Shown here piece by piece: positions 1 to 11,569 of a DNA stretch of 64,000 nt (position 1 is its first letter; each line of letters starts with the position of its first letter). The stretch comes from Notamacropus eugenii. Lineage: Eukaryota; Chordata; Mammalia; Diprotodontia; Macropodidae. The notes beneath the pieces were generated by a model. That model saw nothing but the letters and a program-made list of their open reading frames with translations. It was not told the origin of the DNA and did not search any database. The position numbers and the translations under genes are program-made. Location: assembly GCF_028372415.1 (NCBI RefSeq), contig NC_092879.1, positions 97,717,067-97,781,066 on the forward strand. Reading direction: 5' to 3'.

Positions 1-1312
1 CTCAAAAAGTTAAGAACCCCTCCTTTAAACCAATATCTTTAATGAGTATTAGCAGAAACTATCGAATAAAATATTAGCAAATAGACTGCGATAACATATT
101 AAAAAGATTATACACTAAGATTAGGTTGGATTTATACCAAGATTCTAAGGATGATTTGATGTAAGGAAACCTGAGAACATGATAGACCAAACAAACGGCA
201 AAAATGCTCGAAACCACATAACTATATCAAGGAATGCTGGAAAAGCTTTTCACAAAATCCAAAATCCTACTCTGTTAAAACACTAGAAAGCAAAAAAAGA
301 AATGAACAATTCCTTATTATGGCAAGTAGCATCTATCTAAAACTCAGAACCACTATTATACATAATGTGAAAAGGTCAGAGGTCATTTCAATAAGATGGG
401 GGTGAAAGCAGGGATGTCTATTCTCACAACTACTACCTGATAGAGTTCTAGAAATGGTATAGTAATACAACAAGAAAAAGAAACAGAGAGAATGAGCATG
501 GGGAAGGAGGAAACAACCTCCCTTTTCTTCAGAGGTTATGATGGTCTGTCTAAAGAACCCTGAAAAGTCAACTAAAAATGGAAACTACTAATTCAGCGAC
601 ATTTCCAGATGCAAAAAAAAATCCACAGAAACCATCAGAATTTCCACAAATGTCCTCAGGACTAGGTAGAAATAGAAAGTCCATTCAAAACAACTGTATA
701 ACGTATAAGATACCTGGGATTCCATCTACGAAGGCACACGGGTACCTGAGAAGGAATGCAACCACAAGGACTCTTCATGTAAATGTAGACCGGAATGATT
801 GGGAAAATGTTACTCATGAGCGGACAAAGACAATAAAAATGCAGTACCGCCTACGTTAATTTCTTTATTCAGTGCCACACCAATCAAACCACCAAAAGAT
901 TGCTTTGTAGAACTGGACAAAATGATAAGGAAATGCATCTGGATGGACAAAAACTCAAGAATCTCAAGAGAAATAATCAAAAAAAAGAGCAGGGAGGTCC
1001 ACCAGCACCAGACTTCAAACTGTGTTACAAAGTAGGAATTAGTCATCTGATTTGGCTAAAAAATAGAGGACCTGATCATTGGAATAGATTCTGTGTACAA
1101 TATCCAGACATAAATGGACCCAGTAGCATAATGTTCAACAAACCTAAAGACCCCAACTTCCTGGATAAAGATTCACTATTCAAAACAATTTTCTGGGAAA
1201 ACTGGAAAGCAGCGTATCAAAAATTAAGTATGGAGCAACATCTCACACCATATTCCAGGATAAGTTCCAAATGGATACATGCTCACACATATACATACAT
1301 ACATACAGTCAA
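1..1312 (+). mobile_element. L1 ORF2 3' half, degraded
   Basis: Decayed L1 ORF2. The clearest frame (about 1000-1280) reads the C-terminal region of marsupial L1 ORF2, with WLKNRGPDHWNRF, FNKPKDPNFLDKDSLFK and MEQHLTPYSRISSKWIH. Homologous segments of the minus-strand L1 at 8.85-9.7 kb carry the same landmarks (WLKNRGVDQWN, FDKPKNPQLL, IDQCLTPYTRIKSKWVH). Stops and frameshifts interrupt every frame, so no product is expected. The element runs off the left edge and resumes after an RTE insertion. Confidence 0.85.
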
Positions 1313-1543
1313 AGTTTAAACACTTTGACCATATAATGAGAAGACAGGACTCATTGGAAAAGACCCTGATGTTGGGAAAGATTGATGGTAAAAGGAGAAG
1401 GGGACAGTAGAGGATGAGATGAATAGATAATGTCATTTAAGCAATGAACATGAGCTTGAACAGACTTCAGGAGATAGTGGGAGTTGGAAGGGCCTGGCAT
1501 GGTGTCATGAAGAGCTGGACGTGACTGAATGACTGAACAACGC
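1313..1543 (+). mobile_element. RTE/BovB-type LINE 3' end
   Basis: Carries the recognisable 3' end of RTE (BovB-like) elements: GACTCATTGGAAAAGACCCT, then an A/G-rich stretch, then a terminal block ending GACTGAATGACTGAACAAC. It sits inside the L1 copy and is bordered by short CATA/CACA-rich runs on both sides, so the target duplication is obscured. Confidence 0.7.
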
Positions 1544-1545
1544 AC

Positions 1546-1856
1546 ACGCACATACATATACATATGTATATGTGTATACATAAGTATATAATTCTAATAA
1601 TAATTATTATTCACAGTATTAAAAACTTAAAATGAGGAAGAAAATATCTTGAACAACTATGGATAGAGGGAGAGTTCGTGACCAATCAAAGAATGGAGAG
1701 CATCACAAAAGATAAAATGGATATTTTTAATTATATAAATTTAACAGGTTTTACAGAAACAAAAGCAAGGCAGCTAAATTTAGACAAGAAGTGGGTAACT
1801 GGGGAAAAATCTTTGTGGCATGTTTCTCTGACAAAAGTCTGATACCTAGAAAATGT
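1546..1856 (+). mobile_element. L1 ORF2 C-terminus, continuation
   Basis: Continuation of the left-edge L1 after the RTE insertion. Broken translation still resembles the ORF2 tail (NRFYRNKSKAAKF, then NWGKIFVACFSDKSLIP), like the L1 pieces at 22.5 and 61.6 kb. Confidence 0.7.
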
Positions 1857-2026
1857 ATTTAATAGGAATGTATGTGTAGAACCTATATAAAATTGTATGC
1901 CATCTCAGGGAGGAAGCGGGGAGGTAAGGCAGAAGGAGGAGGAGGGAGGGGAAAAAAATCCAAGGTATGTAGAAGTGATTTTAGAACACGGAAAACAAAT
2001 TAACAATTAAAAAAAATTTTTTTAAA
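1857..2026 (+). mobile_element. Short 5'-truncated L1/HAL1 3' end
   Basis: A 170 bp purine-rich insert (GGGAGGAAGCGGGGAGG... ending in an A-run) resembling the G-rich 3' end of L1/HAL1. It splits the host L1. AAAGTCTGATACCTA occurs on both sides (from about 1834 and about 2024), and with a 6 bp gap the repeat extends to roughly 30-37 bp, consistent with a target-site duplication. Confidence 0.55.
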
Positions 2027-2425
2027 GTCTGATACCTAAAACATGTAAGGAATGGATTCATATTTATAATAATAAGAGCCATTTTCCAAGAACTAAATGC
2101 AAAGGATATAAACCATATCCTTCCCAAATGATAGAAATCCAAGCTATCAATGACCAAATCTTTAATAATCAGAGAAATGCAACTTAAAGCAATTCTGAGG
2201 TTTCACCTCATACCTATCAGTTTGGCAAATATGGCAAAAAAAAAAAAAAAGGAAAATTATGCTTTTTGAAGCACTGAGGGAAAACAGGCACATTAATATG
2301 CCTTTGGTGGAACTGTGCATTGGACCAACCATTCAGAACAGCACTAAATTGGGTAGCCAGCTTTACTCCATGATACTTCTATCTGGCCTACAGCCCAAAG
2401 AAATCAAAGAAGAAAGGGACAGACA
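2027..2425 (+). mobile_element. L1 ORF2 tail and 3' UTR
   Basis: Host L1 resumes after the short insert. The 3' UTR carries the conserved stretch around AACCATTCAGAACAGCACTA and CCTACAGCCCAAAGAAATCA, also present in reverse in the minus-strand L1 copies. An A14 run at about 2236 interrupts it. Confidence 0.7.
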
Positions 2426-2448
2426 TGGTAGATAGACGATCCGTAGAT

Positions 2449-3060
2449 TGAAGCAGCATTTACTAAGTGCTTACCTAAGTTCCAAGCACTGTGCAAAGAT
2501 GGAGGTACAAATACAAGCGAACAAGACAGCTCTGCCTTACAGGAGCTTACCTTCTAATGGGAGAAGTTAGAGACAGGGGCTTAGAGGAGGAGGAAAAGGA
2601 TATCCGGAGATCAAGTTCTGAAAAACAAAGCAGGACCTGCTTCCAAGGAGCTCACAGTCTAAGGGGAAAACAACATATAGTCAACAATGTGCAAATGAGA
2701 CAGTTATAGAATAAATTGGAAGCAGTCTCAGAGGGAAGGCATAAGACTAAAGAAGATGGAGAAAGTCTTCTCAAAGAACATGAGACTTGAAGGAAGCCAA
2801 GAGGCAAAGATGATGAAGGAGTGAATTCCAGGCATAGTGAACAAACAATGAAAACTTTTGAAGCCATAAAATGCATTGTTGTGATCAAAGAGCAAATGGA
2901 AGCAAGCAAGGTGTAGGAAGATTGGAGAGGTAGGAAAGGGCCGAGTTAGGAGGTCAGGTATGTCAGGGGTCCTTCCTAAAATGGTGTTTCTGAAGGAAGG
3001 AGTCCCCATTCGGGAGAGCAGGAACTCTGGGTGGAGATTTTTCTATGGCAGCTAGGTAAC
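2449..3060 (-). mobile_element. L2-like LINE 3' region
   Basis: Reverse-complement L2 signature: AGCATTTACTAAGTGCTTAC, CCAAGCACTGTGCAAAGATG, ACAGGAGCTTACCTTCTAATG, then the GAATTCCAGGCATAGTG block. Old and heavily mutated; the inner boundary is uncertain. Confidence 0.6.
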
Positions 3061-3204
3061 AGGTGAGAAGGAGCAAGGAGAGGAAGCTCAGGTATGAGTG
3101 AATTGAAAAATGGGTACATCTTTCCTCAAACAGTGGTACCGGGGAGGGAATCATCAGTCAGGAGAGCAGGCCTCAAGGCCCGTATGTACAACAATATTAA
3201 TAAT

Positions 3205-3480
3205 AGTTCTTTACAGACCAAAACAGTTTTAGAAATGTTCCTCCTGAGTAGGCTGAGCCAAAACAATACCACTTAAATCAATTTTCTTATTCAGGACCAT
3301 ACCAATAAAACCACTAAAGGACTGCTTTACAGAACCAGGAAAAAAAATAATGCATAGAATAGTAATATAGCTTTTGTACAAATAGACTGAATAATAATAT
3401 GGAAACAACAATGTAGAAAGGCAATTTCAGAAAAACCTGGACAGTCTTTATGAGCTGATGTAGGATGAAGGGAGAAGCAC
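3205..3480 (+). mobile_element. L1 ORF2 fragment and 3' unit
   Basis: Positions 3220-3350 align by eye with 810-920 of this window (ORF2; CACTAAAGGACTGCTTTACA versus CACCAAAAGATTGCTTTGTA). The following GAAAAACCTGGACAGTCTTT belongs to an L1-associated 3' unit that is interrupted at 3480 and resumes at 4281. Confidence 0.6.
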
Positions 3481-3487
3481 AATTTTT
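3476..3487. repeat. Left target-site duplication of L1 insertion
   Basis: AGCACAATTTTT, repeated at 4281-4292. The copies bracket a minus-strand, 5'-truncated L1. Confidence 0.75.
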
Positions 3488-4280
3488 TTTCTGGTCCTAT
3501 TATATATCATCTTTATTATACTCTGATTTTGACAGAATTAGAAGGTGTCTTTTTTATTTTTAAAGTTAAATTATTTTTGGTTTTCAACATTCACTTCCAT
3601 AAGTTTTAAATTTTTCCCCCTCCCTCCCTCCCTCTCCTCCCCCCCAAGATAGCCTGCAATCTGATCTAGTTTCTACATATACATTCCTATTAAACATATT
3701 TTTACATTAGTCATGTTGTATAGCAGAATTAGAACAGATGGGAGGAAACATGAGAAAGAAAAAAACAAAATAAACAACAAAAAAGAAAAGAGTCTGCTTG
3801 GTCTGCATTCAGATTCCATAGTTCTTTCTCTGGAGGTGGATGGTGTTTTCCATCATGAGTCCTTTGGAAATGCCTTGCATTGCTGAGAAGGGCTAAGCCC
3901 ATCAAAGGTAGTCATTGCACATTGTGGTTGTTGCTGTGTACAAAGTTCTCCTGGTTTTGCTCCTTTCACTCAGCATCAGTTCATATAAGTCCTTTCAAGA
4001 CTCTCTGAAGTCTTCCTATTCATCATTTCTTATTGCGCAATAGTACTCCATTACATTCATATACCACAACTTGTTCAGCCATTCCCCAATGGATGGGCAT
4101 CCCCTTGATTTCCAGTTCTTGGCCACCACAAAGAGAGCTGCTATAAATATTTTTGTATGTGTGGGGCCCTTTCCCATTTTTATGATCTCTTGGAGATACA
4201 ACCCTAGAAGCAATATTACTGGGTCAAAGGGTATGCATTTATTTTTATTTTATGTCCTTTGGGCATAGTTTCAAATAAAC
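3488..4280 (-). mobile_element. 5'-truncated L1 with 3' transduction
   Basis: Minus-strand L1 3' UTR (about 3566-4277) closely related to 7670-8370. It shares CACATTGTGGTTGTTGCTGT, CAGCATCAGTTCATATAAGT, GATGGGCATCCCCTTGATTT and CTGGGTCAAAGGGTATGCA. Beyond the L1's own A-rich tail (seen as TCTTTTTTATTTTT at 3548) lie 57 bp of unrelated sequence (3491-3547), then a second poly(T) (3483-3490), then the target duplication. On the element's strand the extra segment has an AATAAA (plus TTTATT, 3512-3517) about 21 nt before the terminal poly(A), the expected structure of a 3' transduction. Confidence 0.75.
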
Positions 4281-4640
4281 AGCACAATTTTTACAACAGT
4301 TAAAGGGAAACAATTTTGAAAGACTTAAGAATTCTCATCAATGCAAGGACCAGTCATAATTCCGGAAGACCGAAGATGAGGCATGCTACCTGCCTCCTGA
4401 CAGCAAAGTGAGGGACTCAGTGCAGAAGGAGACAGTCGTTTTTCGACACCTCCAGTGTGAAGATTTGCTTTATGTGACTATGCTTACTTGTTATCAAAGG
4501 TTTCCTATTCTTTTTCTTGGGAGGAATTGGGGGGAGAGGGGAATTAGAGATAGAGTCACCAAAAAAAAATGAGGGTCATCGAAATATGTTTGTTTGGTTT
4601 TTTAAATGCACTGAAGGGAACAGAAGGAAGACCAGAAGAG
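4281..4640 (+). mobile_element. Marsupial LINE-associated 3' unit
   Basis: Resumption of the element interrupted at 3480. It contains GAAGATGAGGCATGCTACCT, CTCCTGACAGCAAAGTGAGG and an A-rich end. Related units occur at 18690, 22921 and 44870 (plus) and at 14733 and 46200 (minus). I recognise it as a recurrent marsupial repeat but cannot name the family. Confidence 0.5.
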
Positions 4641-4649
4641 ATCATAGAC

Positions 4650-6015
4650 AAGGAGTTTTGAAAGTAACAAGGTGAGTTTCCCATGTCATTTAACAGTAAG
4701 GCGAGCTGTGTGTAATCAAGACCACATTTCCATGCATAACCCTCTCTTTCTGTTCCACACTGTATATGGAAGTGTTCATTCTGGTTGATGCTTGTTAAAT
4801 TCAGAATTTCAAAACTGAGTTTAACGGAGGGGAAAGAACATGGGTACAGAACTGACTGTGAAAATTCAGAACATAGAGTGAACCACCATCGTGGACAGTA
4901 GAGCACAAGAGAACATCATGTTCCTATCATTCTATGAGAGACACTTGAAGAAAATACCTATGCAGCCTCTGATGGGTTTTGACCTTGGAGGACTCAGTGA
5001 CCAAAACTACCCATATTAGGATGCATTGAAATTGCTTTAGAAATTGCATGAAGTTATTCTTGGTATCAACAAAGCAATGGACATTCTGGGCTCAGTGTGG
5101 CTGGATCCTTTATGTGTCAATGGGGCATCAGCTCTAGTTGGGACCAGTTCCAGTCTTTTCAGAACACTAGCAGAATACTGAAAACAACCAACTGAGACTC
5201 CTGACTGGAAAGCTTTGGCCATGTCTGTAGGAGGATACAATCGAATGGTGACAGTGAACCTTACATGGACATTTCTAGCTTTTCAACCATGAAGTAGGTC
5301 CTGAGATACTGGGTTTTGGGGGATTTCCCAGTACCAGAAGAATGGAAGGAGAGACTGAGGAGGAAGCAAGAGGACAGATGAGGTCATATGGAATGAGTGG
5401 GATGTGGGATGAACACAGAGAGCACAACTCACAGGGTTTGGCTCACTTGATTAGAGACCATTCCAGGAAAAGTCCAGAAAGACCCCTTTGACTGTGATAT
5501 ATGACTTCAGAGAATGCTTCAAGAACCTGCGGGTAAAGCGCTTCATCACAGGGTACCCATGGAATGCCCATATTGGTGGTCCCAAAGAATAGAAAGATAA
5601 TACATGTGTAGACTATCAGACTTTTTTTTGATCTATTGAATTACAGCAGTGTATTTTATTTGTCATGTAATCCCTGGATAGAAATTAGGCTGCAGGGAGT
5701 TGTTGCTTTGGCGTGAATCAATAAAAATAATTTACTTACACAAGGTCAGTATTTTGGACATTTCAATAAATATTGGAAAATAGCCAAAGAAATCCTAGAG
5801 AAGTTATATTACTTATATGCAGCTTTGTGTTATTATAATAATAATATTTTAGTAGTCACTATAAACATGATGTCATCACACACCACAAATGATTTTAGCA
5901 AGAGATTTGCCTGGTACAGAGGAGAATCCTCAAGGCCAAAGGGGTAAGCATTTTGTCCAGTTACATAGAGTCAGTGGAAAACCTGAGAATACAACCCAAA
6001 GTTAATAAATTCCTC
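4650..6015. other. 1.35 kb without a recognised repeat or gene
   Basis: I recognise no repeat family or conserved protein here. A 43-codon open stretch ends in TAG at 5590 (contains YDFRECFKNLRVKRFITGYP) and is followed at 5720-5725 by AATAAA. It has no convincing start and I do not recognise the peptide. It could be an exon or pseudogene remnant, or chance. Confidence 0.4.
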
Positions 6016-6024
6016 AAAGGTCAG

Positions 6025-6350
6025 TGTAGTGTGCTGTAGAGAAGCACCTTGGGTTTCGTAGAGACAGCCTCAGAGAGCTCTAGAGACTTGAGCCCAGAGG
6101 TCAAGTTCACATCCAGGCTCTGATGCTTACTACTCATGTGACTACAGGCAAAAACCCTGTCACCTCAACGGTTCAGTTTCCTTATCTGCAAAAAGAACCA
6201 TCTATTCATAACAGAGATGATGAGTAATAGAAATGATCATGTTTGTTGATATTTCTCAAGTTCATAATAATTTTTTTTAAAAATTTTAAATAAGGGAGTT
6301 GGATTAAATGAGACCTAATAACTTTTCCAGTCCCAAATGTGATTTGAATC
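6025..6350 (+). mobile_element. MIR SINE
   Basis: MIR-like order: AGTGTAGTGTGCTGTAGAGA, CACATCCAGGCTCTGATGCT, ACTCATGTGACTACAGGCAA, CAGTTTCCTTATCTGCAAAA, then a tail with GGGAGTTGGATTAAATGAGA split off by about 80 bp of AT-rich sequence. Confidence 0.65.
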
Positions 6351-6469
6351 CCAAATCAAGGAAAGGGTACATTTGGTCATAATGTAAAAAAAACACAGCA
6401 TACAACACCTCACAGGCCAGCTGAATTCTGTTACCCTGATAGGACATGTATCTTAAAGTTTGCAAAACA

Positions 6470-6725
6470 CTTCACATGTTGCTGTCCAGTCATTTTTCAT
6501 TCTTGCCTGACTCTTCATGAACTGACTCAGGGTTTTCTTAGCAAAAATACTGGAGGGGTTTGCCAGTTCCTTCTCCCAATTCATTTTACAGATGAGAAAA
6601 CTGAAGCAAACAGGGTTAAGTGACTTGGCCAGGATCACACAGCTAGTAAGTGTCTGAGGCTGGATTTGAACTAAAGTCTTCCTGATTCCAGACTCAGTGT
6701 GCTCTAGCCCCTGTACTACCTAACC
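6470..6725 (-). mobile_element. Marsupial CORE-SINE
   Basis: Reverse-complement CORE-SINE: GACTCTTCATGAACTGACTC, TACTGGAGGGGTTTGCCAGT, TTACAGATGAGAAAACTGAA, GATCACACAGCTAGTAAGTG, ending in a degraded promoter head (CCTGTACTACCTAACCACCT). Nearly full length. Confidence 0.8.
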
Positions 6726-6734
6726 ACCTCACTA

Positions 6735-6930
6735 TACATGTGTTCATTCATTTTACCTTCACAACAACTCTGGGAGAGTAGGCGCTTTTATTACCTCCAT
6801 TTTGCAGATGAGAAATTAAAGCTGAAAGCACTTCAAGTGACTGGCCCAGCTAACAAGTGTCTGAGGCAGGATTCAAACTCAGGTCCTTCTGACACCAGGC
6901 CAGGTGCTCCATCCACCTCGGCTGCCTAGG
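6735..6930 (-). mobile_element. MIR-related SINE
   Basis: Second, older minus-strand CORE unit: CACAACAACTCTGGGAGAGT, CATTTTGCAGATGAGAAATT, TGTCTGAGGCAGGATTCAAA, GGTGCTCCATCCACCTCGGC. Confidence 0.7.
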
Positions 6931-6931
6931 C

Positions 6932-7130
6932 AGTGTGATGCTGTAGAAAGCAGATTCAGGAAATACCTAGGTTCCCAAATCCTAATCAGTACTCCTAATT
7001 GTGTAACTATGGGCAAGTCAATTCTTTGAAGTTTCCTCTTCTCTAAAACAGGACTTACCCCACTATAGGTGTTCTGAGAAGCAAATGAGGTAATAAAGGT
7101 AAGTGCTTTGCAAATCTTTAAAAGACAAAA
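6932..7130 (+). mobile_element. MIR SINE
   Basis: Plus-strand MIR: GGCAGTGTGATGCTGTAGAA, AATTGTGTAACTATGGGCAA, CTCTAAAACAGGACTTACCC, ending AAGTGCTTTGCAAATCTTTA. Confidence 0.65.
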
Positions 7131-7464
7131 GTACATGTGAACCAGGGTTTGCAAAGGTTATTCCAATGGCAGTAGAACTCTACCACAGGGGAGAGGCTTT
7201 GGAGATGGGCCCTCTAAGTGACTCTGCTGTTCAAGGACCAACTCATGGAGAGGTTCATGACTGGAGGGTTGATTAATCAGGTTTTGCTATATGTTACGTT
7301 TCTAAGTGATAAGATTCAATCTATAATACAACCAAATCCACCAAATAACCAACCAACAAGTATTCTTTGAATAACAACTATATGTCTGAAACTGGGCTTA
7401 GGTTTTGGAAACACTTTCGTCATACTATTTCTGGGTTTTACCATACTAAAAAGGGATTACTCCA

Positions 7465-7655
7465 GAGCCCACCATGGTATGGTGAAAAGATGATTGGCTC
7501 TGAAGTCAGAGGGTCTGGGTTCAAATTTGTCCACAGACCTTTACCACCTGCTTCCCCTTCAATAAACTTCCGTATGTTTCATTTTTCTTATCTGTAGAAC
7601 GAGGGACTTGAATTGAATAACCTCTGAGGACCCCTCCACATCTAGATCTATGATC
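7465..7655 (+). mobile_element. MIR-type SINE
   Basis: Contains ATGATTGGCTCTGAAGTCAG, GGTCTGGGTTCAAATTTGTC and the MIR tail (GACTTGAATTGAATAACCTC, then TCTATGATCC). The minus-strand full-length L1 begins directly after it. Confidence 0.65.
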
Positions 7656-8852
7656 CTAATGTTTCTTTTTTAAAATTAAATTATTTTATTTGTTTTCAGT
7701 GTTCGACAATCACTTCCATATATCTTAGATTTTTTTCACCTCCCTCCCCCTTCCCCCTCCCTCCCTGAGACAATGTACAATCTTATTTAGGTTCTACATG
7801 TACATTCCTATTAAATACATGTTGCATAGAAGAATCAAAATGAATGGGAGAAATCATAAAACAAACCAAAACGTAATACAAAAGAAAATGATCTGCTACA
7901 TTCTGTGATTGAATTCCATAGTTCTTTCTCTGAATGTGGAAGGCATTTTGCTTTAAAAGACCAATGGAAATTTTTTTCGTCCCTTCGTTGCAATGAAGTA
8001 CTAAGTCTACCAGAAAAATTCCTCACACATTGTGGTTGTTGCTGTGTACAAAGTTCTCCTGGTTCTGCTCCTTTCACTCAGCATCAGTTCATATAAGTCT
8101 TTCCAGGCCTCTCTGAAGTCTTCCTGTTTAGCATTTCTCATAACACAATAGTATTCCATTATATTCATATACCACAACTTGTTCAGTCATTCCCCAATTG
8201 ATGGGCATCCCCTCAATTTCCAGTTCTTAGCCACCACACAGAGAGCTGCCATAAATATTTTTGTACATGTGGGACTCTTTCCCATTTCTATGATCTCTTG
8301 GGGATACAGTCCTAGAAGTGATATTGCTGGGTCAAAGGGTATGCACACTTTTTTAGCCCTTTGGGCATAGTTCCAAACTGCTCTCCAGAATGGTTAGATC
8401 AGCTCACAGCTCCACCAACAATGAATTAGTGTTCCAACTCTCTCACATCTTCTCCAACATTTATCATCTTCTCATTTTGTCATGTTAGCCAATCTGATGG
8501 GTGTGATGTGGTGCCTCAGAGTTGTTTTGATTTGCATCTCTCTAATCAATAGTGATTTAGAGCATTTTTTCATGTGAGTATAGAGACCTTTAATTTCTTC
8601 CTCTGACAACTCCCTATTCATATTCTTTGACCATTTATCAATTGGGGAATGATTTGTATTCTTGTACATTTGACTCAGTTCTCTCTATATTTTAGAAATA
8701 AGGCCTTTATCACAGACACTAGTTGCAAAAATTCTTTCCTAGTTTTCTGCTTCCCTCCTAAGCTTGGTGGCATTGGGTTTGTTTGTGCAAAAACTTTTCA
8801 ATTTAATGTAATCAAAATTATCTATTTTGCTCTTCATAATGTTCTCTATCTC

Positions 8853-11560
8853 TTATTTGGTCATAAATTTCTCCATTCTCCATAAATCTGACAAATACAC
8901 TATTCCTTGTTCCCCTAATTTGTTTATAATATCCATCTTTATACCTAAATCATGTACCCATTTGGACTTTATTCTTGTGTATGGTGTCAGACATTGATCT
9001 ATGCCTAGTTTCCGCCACACTGTTATCCAGTTTTCCCAGCAATTTTTGTCAAACAGCGAGTTGTTATCCCAGAAGCTGGGGGTTCTTAGGTTTATCAAAT
9101 AGTAGATTGCTATATTCGTTGACTACTGTATCTTGAGTACCTAACACATTCCACTGGTCTACCCCTCTATTTTTTAGCCAGTACCAAGTGGTTTTGACGA
9201 TTGCTGCATTATAATGCAATTTGAGATCTTGTAGGGCTAGGCCACTTTCCCTAGCATTTCTTTTCATTAGTTCCCTTGATATTCTGGACCTTTTGTCCTT
9301 CCAGATGAATTTTGATATTATTTTTCCTAGCTCAAGAAAACGGTTATTTGGTAGTTTGATTGATAGGGCACTGAATAAGTAATTATTAGGCAGAATTGTC
9401 ATTTTTATTATATTAGCTTGGCCTACCAAGGAGCAACTGATGTTTTTCCACTTACTTAGGTCTGACTTTATTTGTGAAAAAAGTGTTTTGTAATTGTGTT
9501 CATATAGTCCCTGGGTGTGTTTTGACAGGTTGACTCCCAGATATTTTATAGTGCCTACTATAGCTTTAAACTGGATTTTTCTTTCTATCTCTTGCTGTTG
9601 GGCTTTGCCAGTAATATATAGAAATGCGCATGATTTATCTGGGTTTATTTTGTAACCTGCAACTTTGCCAAAGTTGTTCACTATTTCAAGTAGTTTTTTA
9701 CCTCATTCTCTATGACTCTTTAAGTATATCATTATATCATCTGCAAAGAATGATAATTTAAATTCTTCTTTGACTATTCTAATTCCTTCAATTTCTTTTT
9801 CTTTTTTTATTGCTATAGCTAGCATTTCTAATACCATATTGAATAACAGTGGTGATAATGGACATCCTTGTTTCACCCCTGATCTAATTGGAAATACATC
9901 TAGCTTGTCCCCATTGCATATAATGGTTTTTGATGGCTTTAGGTATATTCTTATTATTTTATGGAAAGTTCCATTTATTCCTATGCTTTCCAGTGTTTTC
10001 AATAGGAATGGGTGTTGTATTTTGTCAAAAGCTTTTTCTGTATCTATTGAGATAATCATGTGGCTTCTGTTAGTTTTGTTGTTGTCTATAAAGTATTGGA
10101 ATTAACTGCTCTTTAAATGTTTGGTAGAATTCACTTGTAAATTCATCTGTCCCTGGAGATTTTTCCTAGGGAGTTCATTATGGTTTGTTCAATTTCTTTT
10201 TCTGAGATGGGGTTATTTAAATATTCAACTTCCTCTTCTGTAATATAGGCAACTTATATTTTTTGAAATAATCATCCATCTCATTTAGATAGTCAAATTT
10301 ATGGGCATACAGTTAAGCAAAGTGATTTCTAATTATTGTTTTAATTTCTTCCTCAGTGGAGGTTAGTTCACCCTTTTCATTTTTTATATTGGCAATTTGA
10401 TTTTCTTCTTCCTTTTTTAAAATCAAACTGACCAAAGATTTATCAATTTTATTGGTTTTTTTCATAAAACCAACTCAGTTTTATTTATTAGTTCAAGTTT
10501 TCTGAATTTCAATTTTATTAATCTCTCCATTGATTTTCATTATTTCTAATTTGGTATTTACTTGGGGATTTCCAATTTGTTCTTTTTCTAGCTTTTTCAG
10601 CTGCATGCCCAATTCATTGATCTCCTCTTTCTCTATTTTATTCATGTAACATTCAAAGATGTAAAACTTCCCCCAAGAACTGCTTCTGTGGTATCCCATA
10701 AAATTTGGTAGGTTGTCTCATTATTGCCATTCTCTTGAATGAAGTTGTTGATTGTTTCTATAATTTGTTGCTTAACTCACTCATTCTTGAAGATTAGATT
10801 GTTTAGTTTCCAATTAATTTTTGGTTCTATTTCCATGGCCTTTGATTACATATATGTTTTATTGCACTATGATCTGAGAAGGATGTATTGACTATCTCTG
10901 CCTTTCTGCACTGAATTGTGAAGTTTTTATGACCTAGTACATGGTCAATTTTTGTATATATGCCATGTACTGCTAAGGAAAAGGTATGTTCCTTTCTATC
11001 TCCATTCATTTTTCTCCAGAGATCTATCATATCTACCTTATCCAGAGATTTATTCACCTCCTTAACTTCTTTTTTGTTTATTTTGAAGTTAGATTTACCA
11101 GTTTCAGAGAGGGAGAGCTTGGGGTCCCCCACTAGTATAGTTTTGTTGTCTATTTCTTCCTGTAACTCCCTTAACTTCTCCTCTAAGAATCTGGATGCTA
11201 TACCACTTGGAGCATATATGTTTAGCATGTATTTATGTATTATGTTTAGCATTTATGTCTATGGTCCCTTTTTAGCAGGATATAGTTTCCTTCCTTATCT
11301 CTTTTGATTAGATCTATTTCTGCTTTTGCTTTGTCTAAGATTAGGATTGCTACTCCTGCTTTTTTTTACATCAGGTGAAGCACAATATATTCTGCTCCAA
11401 CCTTTTACCTTTACCCTGTGTGTATGCCCCAGTTTCAAATGTGTTTCTTGTAAACATCATATTGTTGGATTATGATTTCTAATCCACTCTGCTATCTATC
11501 TCCATTTTGTGGGAGAGTTCATTCCGTTCACATTCACAGTTATGATTACTATCTGTGCCT
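8853..11560 (-). pseudogene. L1 ORF2 (endonuclease/reverse transcriptase) pseudogene
   Basis: L1 ORF2 encodes an apurinic-like endonuclease and a reverse transcriptase that act on L1 RNA at the target site. Here it is split into several open pieces. The endonuclease segment (10827-11252) keeps NIYAPSGIASRF, ILVGDPKLSLS and the TSFSDHSAIK block with the family's Ser-Asp-His. The RT segment (9703-10059) has [28 protein letters not shown] and the catalytic FADDIMIY. Thumb and C-terminal segments follow at 9064-9681 (KVAGYKINPDKS, KYLGVNLSKHT) and 8853-9098. Frameshifts near 9690, 10090 and 10800 and stops between pieces make it non-functional. Ungapped family members are about 1,250-1,300 residues. 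Confidence 0.9.
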
Positions 11561-11569
11561 TTCCCTCCA

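Noticed and set aside
9770..11307. Plus-strand ORFs (111 and 115 codons)
   Set aside because: Antisense shadows of L1 ORF2 on the minus strand.
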